Of a DNA stretch of 13,874 bases, positions 1 through 6,659 are shown in pieces (the first letter of the stretch is position 1; each line of letters opens with the position of its first letter). A program made the position numbers and the translations under genes. The notes beneath the pieces are model-generated. The model searched no databases and was not told where the DNA came from. It was given only the letters and a program-made list of their open reading frames with translations. The DNA is from Candidatus Magasanikbacteria bacterium RIFCSPHIGHO2_02_FULL_47_14 (GTDB lineage Bacteria; Patescibacteriota; Patescibacteriia; Magasanikbacterales; UBA922), in the NCBI GenBank assembly GCA_001784275.1, contig MFQB01000041.1:1-13874 (forward strand). Reading direction: 5' to 3'.

Positions 1-1
1 C

Positions 2-1030
2 TACGAAAAAAGAGCGCGTCTTGGCCTATACCAAAAACTGTGGAAGCGGTACCGCGGAGTCCAATGGGGGTATGCCGGTCCCTTGATCCCCCATGTTATA
101 CGTGAACAGTTCGGTCTCATATTAGATACAGAGGTAGATGTCGTCCTCGATGCTTCAGGATTCGCCTATGGTGACCAGTGGGGGCTATCGAATACAAAAA
201 CCTTGGCGCGGTCTATTCAAAGATGGAAAAGACATGGGGAAAAAATTATCTTGCTGCCTCAAGCCTTTGGTCCGTTTTCCAACTCAAAAATGCGGCGGCA
301 TATCTCGAGTGCGGTCGATATGGCCGACCTCGTATTTGCAAGAGACAGTATATCGTACACGCATCTTACAGAGATCACAGGAGCAAGAAAAAACATACAG
401 ATGTTTCCTGACTTTACCCCACTTCTGGCCGGGATACCGCCCGTCGGCACACAATACACCGAGGACATTTGCATTATTCCCAACACGAAAATGATTCGCG
501 AAACAGGAAGCGGCAACCCGGATGTATATAAAAACTTCCTGCTGTCCTGCATTCGCTATATGAAGACAAAACAGCAGTCTTGTTTCATACTGACGCACGA
601 AAAAAAATCCGATGTACCATTTGCAAAAATGTTGATGCAAGAAGAACCATACCTTAGGATCGTTGAAGAAGAAGATCCGCTGAGGATAAAAGGAATTATT
701 GGTTCTTGCAAAGGGCTCATAAGTTCTCGGTATCACGGCATTATCAGCGGACTATCACAAGGAGTGCCCACACTTGGAACCAGTTGGAGTCATAAGTATG
801 AGGCGCTCTTTCATGAATATGGATGCCGTGAAAATCTTATCGACATAAAAGAAATGAACACAGAACAGATAACCCGAGCGCTGGACTCACTCATGGATAC
901 GTCCCGGAGAAATATCGCCAGCAACACTCTCATGGGTTATGCGGACACACACAAGAAGAAAGCAAAAGAGATGTGGGATATTATTTTTGCTTCCATCACA
1001 TCCGCCGAATCGCCAGAGCAAGTGCGATAG
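2..1030 (+). CDS. Polysaccharide pyruvyltransferase family protein (CsaB/WcaK-like), 5' partial
   Basis: Members of this family transfer pyruvate from phosphoenolpyruvate to a sugar of a surface polysaccharide, making an acidic ketal. The reading frame is open to the left edge, so the gene starts outside the window; 342 residues are visible, and the N-terminal part with the glycine-rich start typical of the family is missing. The C-terminal part carries the family signature SRYHGIISGLSQGVP followed by a Lys-Tyr after SWSH (about residues 242-266 of the visible part); the Arg and His of RYHG match the conserved Arg/His pair of the family. Earlier family-like blocks are LPQAFGPF (about 85-92) and ARDSIS (about 113-118). 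The TAG stop lies inside the 3' end of the convergent flippase gene, a 35-base tail-to-tail overlap. A TTG at 83 can be read as a start but would cut a conserved fold, so it is not used. The sugar acceptor is not predictable. Confidence 0.8.
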   Translation, partial: YEKRARLGLYQKLWKRYRGVQWGYAGPLIPHVIREQFGLILDTEVDVVLDASGFAYGDQWGLSNTKTLARSIQRWKRHGEKIILLPQAFGPFSNSKMRRHISSAVDMADLVFARDSISYTHLTEITGARKNIQMFPDFTPLLAGIPPVGTQYTEDICIIPNTKMIRETGSGNPDVYKNFLLSCIRYMKTKQQSCFILTHEKKSDVPFAKMLMQEEPYLRIVEEEDPLRIKGIIGSCKGLISSRYHGIISGLSQGVPTLGTSWSHKYEALFHEYGCRENLIDIKEMNTEQITRALDSLMDTSRRNIASNTLMGYADTHKKKAKEMWDIIFASITSAESPEQVR

Positions 1031-2252
1031 AGGTTAGAAATCTTCCTATAAGAATTGCCCAGACGATCCCCCATAGTCCAAATAGCGCAGTCAAAACAAA
1101 TAACAAGATGAGACGGACAATGTGAGATGATATCAAAATCACATACTGATATTTGATAGCTTTTTGAGACGTCAAAACCGAATTTAAAACTTCAACAGGC
1201 ATCAAAAGAGTGAGGACCAAGACTTGGCTATACGGTACGGACATTTTATACGCAGGGAAAAACAGGCTGAATAGATATGGTGAAAGTGCTATATAGAGAA
1301 GAACCACCGGTACGCAAAAAATAATAAGACGACGAATGTGTTTAAAGACATGTTGTTTAATGTACTCTGAGTCCCTTTGGGAGAGCTTGGGTAAGGCAAG
1401 CAGCGACAAATCTTGAAGTCCGCCCCGTATTTGGTTTGGCAATGCTGAGGCGAACGAATACACCGCCAACTGAATGGGGCCGACAAAGTGAAACAAGAGA
1501 ACTTGATCGATATTCTTCGTTATCGTAGAAAAAAAACTAATGACGCTTAGGTGTTTCCCGTACGGGATAAGATCACTCTCTCTGCTGTCGTTCGCGACTT
1601 GGAACCGCTTCACAAATACGTAGGTACCATATGCGAAGACAGTTGCTGTGCCGAGATATGCTGAAACAAGAATAAACAGATTATCTGTAAGGAGAAGGGT
1701 CGTAACCAAGATAATTGCAGAAAAAAACTCCTTACCTGTATTTATCAGTGACAGCAGCTTAAACTTCTTTTTCCCTTGAAGATGTCCAACATATATATCT
1801 GTGCTACTCAAAATCGGGAACGCAACAGCCACGATGAGCACTGCTATGCTAAATACTCTGTTCTGTTGTATATAATAATAGGCGGAAATTCCCAGGCTGA
1901 TAAAAACCGGAACGATAGACCAACGCAACTTCATCTTGAATAACTGTGTAAATGACCCCTCAAATCCACGCGCCACCGCTCGTATTTGTGCTGTGTTAAG
2001 TCCGGTAAGAGAAAAAGCGGTTAGTATTGTAAAAATTGAAAGAATATACTTATAGTTTCCGTAGGTTTCTTTCGACAAAAATCGTGCAAAGGCCGCCGCA
2101 AGAAAAAAATTTATACCAAGAAAAAAAATCTTCTCCCCTACCACCCAAAAACCATGCCGAGATATGTACAGCATGTCTGTTTTGGTATACTTTTGCAACC
2201 AAAGAAGTACCTTTTTCGTATATTCCCTCAACATACCGACGGCATATCTCAC
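996..2252 (-). CDS. wzx: Wzx-type polysaccharide flippase (oligosaccharide flippase family)
   Basis: This is an integral membrane protein of 418 residues, slightly short for the family (usually 400-500). It has about 12 hydrophobic segments, at roughly residues 35-56, 65-88, 112-130, 133-150, 175-189, 192-214, 235-250, 255-275, 310-332, 343-360, 370-392 and 393-415. The family moves undecaprenyl-linked oligosaccharides across the cytoplasmic membrane. Family-like features are the early block GFWVVGEKIFFLGINFF, the short loop SKETYGNYKY after TM1, and TKNIDQVLLFHFVGPIQLAVYSFA at about 245-268, which resembles the charged membrane segment of Wzx proteins. The start chosen is GTG at 2252, with GGAG 11 bases upstream and a good promoter beyond it. 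An ATG at codon 7 (2234) is the alternative. The gene is richer in A+T than the operon to its right: four 60-base rows counted gave about 38% GC. Its 3' end overlaps the convergent pyruvyltransferase gene. Confidence 0.85.
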   Translation of the reverse strand: MRYAVGMLREYTKKVLLWLQKYTKTDMLYISRHGFWVVGEKIFFLGINFFLAAAFARFLSKETYGNYKYILSIFTILTAFSLTGLNTAQIRAVARGFEGSFTQLFKMKLRWSIVPVFISLGISAYYYIQQNRVFSIAVLIVAVAFPILSSTDIYVGHLQGKKKFKLLSLINTGKEFFSAIILVTTLLLTDNLFILVSAYLGTATVFAYGTYVFVKRFQVANDSRESDLIPYGKHLSVISFFSTITKNIDQVLLFHFVGPIQLAVYSFASALPNQIRGGLQDLSLLALPKLSQRDSEYIKQHVFKHIRRLIIFCVPVVLLYIALSPYLFSLFFPAYKMSVPYSQVLVLTLLMPVEVLNSVLTSQKAIKYQYVILISSHIVRLILLFVLTALFGLWGIVWAILIGRFLTSIALALAIRRM

Positions 2253-2281
2253 TTGTTTTTTTACTCCAAGCTAAGTAAAAT
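2253..2281 (+). promoter_or_regulatory. Candidate sigma70-type promoter for the plus-strand glycosyltransferase
   Basis: A -35-like TTGTTT (2253-2258, matching only the TTG of TTGACA) is followed after exactly 17 bases by TAAAAT (2276-2281, five of six to TATAAT). The predicted transcript start is near 2288, giving a leader of about 36 bases before the ATG at 2324. The -35 is weak. The -35 abuts the first codon of the flippase, and the -10 lies where the opposing promoter is expected to start transcription. Confidence 0.45.
2264..2267 (-). promoter_or_regulatory. Shine-Dalgarno GGAG for the flippase GTG start
   Basis: GGAG read on the minus strand lies 11 bases before the GTG at 2252. The spacing is a little long, but no better site precedes the alternative ATG at 2234, so it favours the GTG start. 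Confidence 0.4.
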
Positions 2282-2283
2282 CC

Positions 2284-2312
2284 ATTCTATAGAAATCCGA
2301 CCTAATTGGCAA
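2284..2312 (-). promoter_or_regulatory. Candidate sigma70-type promoter for the flippase gene
   Basis: Read on the minus strand, TTGCCA (2312-2307, five of six to TTGACA) is followed after 17 bases by TAGAAT (2289-2284, five of six to TATAAT). The expected start of transcription is near 2277, giving a leader of about 25 bases that carries the GGAG at 2267-2264 before the GTG at 2252. Hexamers, spacing and distance to the gene all fit, making this the best promoter seen in the window. Confidence 0.6.
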
Positions 2313-2315
2313 GGA
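2311..2315 (+). promoter_or_regulatory. Shine-Dalgarno AAGGA deciding the start of the 2324 gene
   Basis: AAGGA ends 8 bases before the ATG at 2324. This fixes that ATG as the start rather than the in-frame TTG at 2306, which would put this site inside the coding region. Confidence 0.65.
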
Positions 2316-2323
2316 ACAGTTTT

Positions 2324-3472
2324 ATGAATAAAATCTTACTCGTTATCACCAAAGCTGACATCGGAGGTGCACAGGTTTCGACCATGAGTCTTGCTCGTGA
2401 ACTTGTAAACAAGGGCTGGTCCGTATGTGTGGGGTATGGTCAGGACGGCTCATTCCTCGAAGAAAAGATGGCCGTATCACATATTGACCACTACCGTTTT
2501 CGATCACTTCGTCGGGGTGTGAATATTATAAAATCTTTATCTTTTATCCGGGAGATACGTCAATTTGTAAAAAAAGATCAGCCGGATATCGTGCACTTTA
2601 ACAGCAGTAACGCGCTCGTCGGCGCAGTTGGCGTTCACCTTGCGAGAACTGATACGAAAGTTGTATTCACCCATAGAGGACTCTCTCTGCTCGACCCGAC
2701 AGCACACGAGCAGGTATGGAAGCGGCGCGTGTATATTTTTTTATTCCGTTTTCTTACGAAGTTCGTGGATCAACAAATTTTTGTGAGTGAAGCAAATAAG
2801 CACGAGGCTGAAAAGATGGGCCTCGCACAGCGGTCCAGAGTTATTTACAACGGACTTAATCCTGAAGACACTCACTTTCTTCCAAACAAAAAAGCTCGCG
2901 AATTTTTTTTATCCCGGACAGGCCACGCTCCAGGCTCGCAAACTACTCTTCTTGGTTCTGTAGGGCGTCTTGCGTATCAAAAAAATTTTGAGTTTGTTAT
3001 TCCACACATTGCCGCTCTTACACAGGACATTCCTGACATCCTTTACTTCGTCATTGGAGATGGGCCGGACAAAAAAAAGTTACAGACACTCATCAAGAAA
3101 TACAGAGCGGAAAAACATATCTTCTTGCTTGGTGCGGTCGCTGACGCACATCGATTTTTGAGAGGTCTTGATATCGTATTACTTCCCTCTCGATACGAAG
3201 GCATGTCTATCACGCTTCTTGAGTCCTTATTTGCAGGCATACCCGCCATTGCCAGTGATGTCGGCGGCAACAAAGAAGTATTGGGTGATACTGGGATACT
3301 TTATCCACTTCACGATGCAGATGCGTTCCAGACAAGCGTTCGCGAACTGATCTCGAAAAAAGAAAAGCGAATATTGCTTTCAGAGATGGCCCGATCACGA
3401 GCAAGACTATTCACGATCGAAAGTACAGCTAGGCAGTATGCCGCATGCTACCGAGAACTTCTTGACTCTTGA
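2324..3472 (+). CDS. GT4-family glycosyltransferase
   Basis: A 382-residue GT-B fold retaining glycosyltransferase, predicted to act on the cytoplasmic face of the membrane, adding one sugar from a nucleotide-sugar donor to a lipid-linked glycan. The N-terminal acceptor domain opens with MNKILLVITKADIGGAQ (GGAQ at 14-17, the glycine-rich loop of GT4 enzymes). The C-terminal donor domain has GSVGRLAYQKNFE (211-223), VIGDGPDKKKL, and the EX7E motif with Glu292 and Glu300 in YEGMSITLLESLFAGIPAIASDVGGNKEV. Length is normal for the family. The ATG start is set by AAGGA 8 bases upstream. It is the only complete plus-strand gene; it diverges from the flippase, and its last 25 bases overlap the end of the minus-strand operon. 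Donor and acceptor cannot be told from sequence. Confidence 0.9.
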   Translation: MNKILLVITKADIGGAQVSTMSLARELVNKGWSVCVGYGQDGSFLEEKMAVSHIDHYRFRSLRRGVNIIKSLSFIREIRQFVKKDQPDIVHFNSSNALVGAVGVHLARTDTKVVFTHRGLSLLDPTAHEQVWKRRVYIFLFRFLTKFVDQQIFVSEANKHEAEKMGLAQRSRVIYNGLNPEDTHFLPNKKAREFFLSRTGHAPGSQTTLLGSVGRLAYQKNFEFVIPHIAALTQDIPDILYFVIGDGPDKKKLQTLIKKYRAEKHIFLLGAVADAHRFLRGLDIVLLPSRYEGMSITLLESLFAGIPAIASDVGGNKEVLGDTGILYPLHDADAFQTSVRELISKKEKRILLSEMARSRARLFTIESTARQYAACYRELLDS

Positions 3473-4548
3473 GAAACTTTTATGTACTCAAGAACACGTC
3501 GAACTCTTTTTTCCCACGTGAACTCATGTATATCGTCATAGGCCTGAATAGCTTTTTGTGATGCCTCCTCGGTATGCTCCAAAGCATAGGAAAGTGTTTC
3601 CTCAAAGGACTCAAGACTTTCAGGCTCAAATAAAAATGCATTGGACTCATTCAACATTTCACAAATTGCGCCGAGCCGTGAGGCGACAATCGGCGTTCCA
3701 CTTGCCATATACTCAAACATCTTTAACGCTGAATGGGTTTGCCAAATACCGAGTGAACGCGAGTATGGCAGCAAAAGCACATCTGCGGCTTTTAAAAACA
3801 ACGGAACATCCTGGTGCTCCTGATGCCCAAGGCATATCACATTTGATGGCACAACACCGGCTGTGGATATGTGCAGCGCGCCGACAATCACAAAAAAAAC
3901 ATCTTTCTTTCTCTCAGCCATTGCCGTAATATCATCCAAACCCTTTCCTTCGGACATGGTCCCACTGTACAGTATAATTTTTTTGTCTTTCAACAGTGGA
4001 ACCCGCCCAGTCAGTTGACGACGAGCGTCCACACGATCAATGGCGTCAAAGCGTTCCAAAAAGACTCCATTCCTTGCTAAACAAATTTTCTCTTTTGGAA
4101 TTGCGTATGTTGACGCAATATAATTCTGCAACGACTCTGATACAGTCGTAATAAGTAATTTTTTTGCTATGAGTCGAAATAAGACATCTCCAATACGTGT
4201 AAGAAATCTTTTGTGCATGTCATAGACGACGCGAAACCCGAGGAGCCGATAGGCGGTTGCAAAAAAAATATCTCTTGTCATAATAACCGATGGCCGAAAC
4301 CGAACGACATGGGGAAGAGACTGGAAAAAACACAGTATATACCTGACAGAGCGTGGAAGCCGCCCGGGGGCAGGAAGACGAACCCACTGAAACGGTGGGG
4401 CCACTGCGGGGCATTCCTTCATCTTTCGTGAGATCAGTAAAAAGTCTTTGCCGAGAACACTAAAAAACGCCTCAGACATTGCAGTAACCTGAAAGGACTG
4501 TGCTTCTACACCGGGAACCGCCACATTTGTAATATAACATACCTTCAT
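3448..4548 (-). CDS. GT4-family glycosyltransferase (last gene of the operon)
   Basis: A 366-residue GT-B fold glycosyltransferase, predicted to be cytoplasmic or membrane-associated. The N-terminal half has the Rossmann-like start MKVCYITNVAVPGVEAQSFQ, then VVYDMHKR (107-114) and TTVSESLQNYI (134-144). The hinge and donor domain follow with ICLARNGVF (155-163), ILYSGTMSEGKGLDDI (192-207) and VLLLPYSRS (257-265). The donor-binding loop HSALKMFEYMASGTPIVASRLGA (272-294) keeps the second Glu (279) of the usual EX7E pair, but the first position is Thr271, a pattern often seen in the FEYMA-type subgroup. The start ATG is 9 bases after the stop of the upstream glycosyltransferase, with no strong Shine-Dalgarno, so translation probably depends on coupling. 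No intrinsic terminator with a T-tract follows the gene. Sugar specificity is unknown. Confidence 0.88.
   Translation of the reverse strand: MKVCYITNVAVPGVEAQSFQVTAMSEAFFSVLGKDFLLISRKMKECPAVAPPFQWVRLPAPGRLPRSVRYILCFFQSLPHVVRFRPSVIMTRDIFFATAYRLLGFRVVYDMHKRFLTRIGDVLFRLIAKKLLITTVSESLQNYIASTYAIPKEKICLARNGVFLERFDAIDRVDARRQLTGRVPLLKDKKIILYSGTMSEGKGLDDITAMAERKKDVFFVIVGALHISTAGVVPSNVICLGHQEHQDVPLFLKAADVLLLPYSRSLGIWQTHSALKMFEYMASGTPIVASRLGAICEMLNESNAFLFEPESLESFEETLSYALEHTEEASQKAIQAYDDIHEFTWEKRVRRVLEYIKVSQESRSSR
3467..3493. other. Inverted repeat at the tail-to-tail gene junction
   Basis: TCTTGAG (3467-3473) and CTCAAGA (3487-3493) are perfect inverted copies separated by 13 bases. They sit across the overlapping 3' ends of the two convergent glycosyltransferase genes. 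There is no T-tract after the stem on either strand, so this is not a convincing intrinsic terminator. It may be a weak RNA hairpin that slows converging polymerases or blocks 3' decay, or it may be chance. Confidence 0.25.
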
Positions 4549-4557
4549 ACCTATATC

Positions 4558-5670
4558 TTACACATAGACATCTAACACACTGTCGGCATATCGCTCCCAT
4601 GGGAACTCCATAGCCCGTTTCCGCGCCGCAACGGACATGTCTTTTCTTTTATTCACGTCATTATAAAGAAGCAGTATCTTTTTTGCAAGAATATCAGGAT
4701 CAGCAACCGGGACAATACATCCGGAAATACCGTCCTCAACAACCGACCCGGCATGTTCTGTGGTAATGACCGGCAATCCGTATGCAAGGGCTTCGTATAC
4801 TGCTTTTGCAGAGCCTTCTAAAAGTGTTGGAAATACAAACACATCCGCTTGCATATAGTACGGTTTCGGGTCAACGAACCCGACAAATGATATGTTCGAA
4901 TATCTTTGAAACTTTCGAATCACGGGCTTTATCTCAGCATATACCCTTCCACAAAAAATCAGGTTGGCGTCCTTCAAATCGGCTTTTTCCCATGCCTCCA
5001 ACAGGTACTCGACACCTTTTCGTTGATTGACACTTCCAACAAATAAAAATGTTACTTTGTCAGTACTGTTCTTTTTTTCTTTCAGCTCCACTGAAGGACT
5101 TCCAAATGGAACAACAATAAACTTTTTTTCAGAAAAGCCTGCATAGTCCAGGGTCTTTTTCACAAACAACGACGGCAACAGAAGTACATCTGCGGCCGCT
5201 ATCGCCCGGGTCATATGTGCCGGCGTTTCGGACCTGGCCTTACCAACGCGAATATCTCCCGGCAATGACTCCACATAGGTTCCGTCCCCCATCGGTACAT
5301 CGAGATACACGCGCGCGCCTTGCGACTTTGCGTATGCAATGGACCTGGGTAAAAACTCACCAAAGTGTACGGTCGTATAGCCACTCATCCTGCGGAGCTG
5401 ATGAACGACAAATCGATCAAACACCTTCACTGCGTATGGTACGAGATCGCATCTCGGAAAGAGATAGATACGCAGCGCATTGAAAAAGCGAACAACCACA
5501 TTCCGATACCATGGAGTGGTTACAGATAATGTATGATCATAATTTGCACGGGCGATAATATCACATGAAATCCCGCGCTTTTCAAGTGCGTGTGCGATAA
5601 GACCAAAACGAAAACCGATCGTGTTCCCGCGACCAATGTCCGAATGCACAACAAGCAACACCCGCTTCAT
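4558..5670 (-). CDS. GT4-family glycosyltransferase
   Basis: A 370-residue GT-B fold retaining glycosyltransferase. The N-terminus MKRVLLVVHSDIGRGNTIGFRFGLIAHAL (1-29) is the acceptor-domain strand-loop-helix. The donor domain has FLFVGSVNQRKGVEYLLEAW (208-227), NLIFCGR (236-242), ISFVGFV (260-266), and the EX7E motif with Glu285 and Glu293 in EGSAKAVYEALAYGLPVITTEHAG. Length and motif order are normal. It starts 2 bases after the gmd stop; AAGG within the end of gmd (5683-5680 on the minus strand) lies 9 bases before the ATG and is one of the few recognisable ribosome sites in the operon. Being directly after gmd suggests, but does not show, that it uses a GDP-linked 6-deoxy sugar. Confidence 0.9.
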   Translation of the reverse strand: MKRVLLVVHSDIGRGNTIGFRFGLIAHALEKRGISCDIIARANYDHTLSVTTPWYRNVVVRFFNALRIYLFPRCDLVPYAVKVFDRFVVHQLRRMSGYTTVHFGEFLPRSIAYAKSQGARVYLDVPMGDGTYVESLPGDIRVGKARSETPAHMTRAIAAADVLLLPSLFVKKTLDYAGFSEKKFIVVPFGSPSVELKEKKNSTDKVTFLFVGSVNQRKGVEYLLEAWEKADLKDANLIFCGRVYAEIKPVIRKFQRYSNISFVGFVDPKPYYMQADVFVFPTLLEGSAKAVYEALAYGLPVITTEHAGSVVEDGISGCIVPVADPDILAKKILLLYNDVNKRKDMSVAARKRAMEFPWERYADSVLDVYV

Positions 5671-5672
5671 AT

Positions 5673-6659
5673 CTATTGACCTTGTTCCAGGGCTGCCATG
5701 TCTGCATCAACCATAAGTTGTACCAACTGTTTGAACTTGGTGCGCGGCTCCCACCCAAGCTTTGCCTTTGCCTTTGAGGCATCGCCACACAACATATCCA
5801 CATCCACCGGACGGAGAAACTTTTCGTCGAAAGTCACATGATCTTCCCAGTTCAACCCGACACACCCAAACGCCTCTGCTAAAAACTCACGAACTGAATG
5901 CGCTTCTCCGGTTGCGATAACATAGTCGTCCGGTTTCTCCTGCTGCAGCATCATCCACATAGCTTCAATATACTCAGGAGCATAGCCCCAGTCGCGTCGT
6001 GCGTCTAAGTTTCCAAGAACCACAGTATCGCGCAGTCCTTTCTTAATTTCAGCAACTGCCTTTGTTATTTTTCTCGTGACAAAGTTCTCACCGCGGCGTG
6101 GTGACTCATGATTAAATAAGATACCGGAACACGCAAACATGTCATAGCTATCTCGGTAATTAACGGTCTGGTAGTGTGAGTAAACTTTCGCACATGCATA
6201 CGGGCTGCGTGGGTGAAATGGTGTTTCTTCGTTTTGCGTTGCGACAGTCGTTTGTCCATACATCTCACTGCTCGAGGCTTGATAAAATTTTGTTGGCCAA
6301 TCGATTGACCGCAAAATTTCAAGCAGACGCAACGTGCCCAACGCATCTACGTCAACTGTGTAGATCGGCATATCAAAACTAATTCGAACATGACTTTGCG
6401 CAGCAAGGTTGTATATTTCGTCCGGACGAATCTGATGAATCAAACGTGCAATGTTTGTTCCGTCACTGCTATCACCGTAGTGAAGAAGAAAAGAACTTGT
6501 TTCTGACTCGTCGACAGTATGTAAGTGGTCGATACGAGATCGAAAAAGGGTGCTGTTACGACGAACTATACCGTGAACCTGGTATCCTTTTTGGATCAAA
6601 AACTCTGCAAGATATGATCCGTCTTGGCCTGTAATTCCTGTGATAAGCGCTTTTTTCAT
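5673..6659 (-). CDS. gmd: GDP-mannose 4,6-dehydratase
   Basis: Converts GDP-D-mannose to GDP-4-keto-6-deoxy-D-mannose with a tightly bound NADP cofactor, in the cytoplasm. It is a canonical short-chain dehydrogenase-type (extended SDR) enzyme of 328 residues, a little shorter than the usual 340-370. It has the GITGQDGSYLAEFL nucleotide loop (8-21), RRNSTLFRSRIDHL (33-46, the cofactor and oligomer contact region), NLAAQSHV (84-91), the active site ASSSEMYG (128-135, Ser130 and Glu132 in the catalytic positions), Tyr154-x3-Lys158 in SPYACAK, NHESPRRGENFVTRKIT (183-199), DARRDWGYAPEYIEAMW (219-235) and RPVDVDMLCGDASKAKAKLGW (283-303). The start ATG overlaps the upstream glycosyltransferase stop by four bases (ATGA); no Shine-Dalgarno is seen. 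No GDP-fucose synthase or GDP-rhamnose reductase is nearby; the Per-like aminotransferase two genes upstream is the likely next enzyme. Confidence 0.97.
   Translation of the reverse strand: MKKALITGITGQDGSYLAEFLIQKGYQVHGIVRRNSTLFRSRIDHLHTVDESETSSFLLHYGDSSDGTNIARLIHQIRPDEIYNLAAQSHVRISFDMPIYTVDVDALGTLRLLEILRSIDWPTKFYQASSSEMYGQTTVATQNEETPFHPRSPYACAKVYSHYQTVNYRDSYDMFACSGILFNHESPRRGENFVTRKITKAVAEIKKGLRDTVVLGNLDARRDWGYAPEYIEAMWMMLQQEKPDDYVIATGEAHSVREFLAEAFGCVGLNWEDHVTFDEKFLRPVDVDMLCGDASKAKAKLGWEPRTKFKQLVQLMVDADMAALEQGQ

Noticed and set aside
2286..2293. TCTATAGA palindrome as an operator for a regulator
   Set aside because: Eight bases is too short to support an operator on its own and it overlaps the A+T-rich -10 region, where such palindromes arise by chance; only mentioned under the promoter finding.
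2306..2323. Upstream TTG start for the plus-strand glycosyltransferase
   Set aside because: The AAGGA at 2311-2315 sits 8 bases before the ATG at 2324, and the protein from that ATG begins with the family-typical hydrophobic strand.
2903..3078. T8 (2903-2910) and A8 (3071-3078) tracts in the glycosyltransferase as possible phase-variation switches
   Set aside because: Tracts of eight A or T recur across the window in most genes (for example near 1529, 2121, 7273, 10233, 10514, 13207, 13771), all genes are in frame and none exceeds eight, so they look like ordinary Lys/Phe codon runs.
3467..3493. Inverted repeat as an intrinsic terminator
   Set aside because: Only 7 pairs with a 13-base loop and no following T-tract on either strand; listed only as a low-confidence repeat.
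5673..6659. Reading gmd as part of a GDP-fucose pathway
   Set aside because: No GMER/Fcl-type epimerase-reductase exists in the window, whereas a Per-like aminotransferase shares the operon; fucose remains possible only if fcl lies outside.
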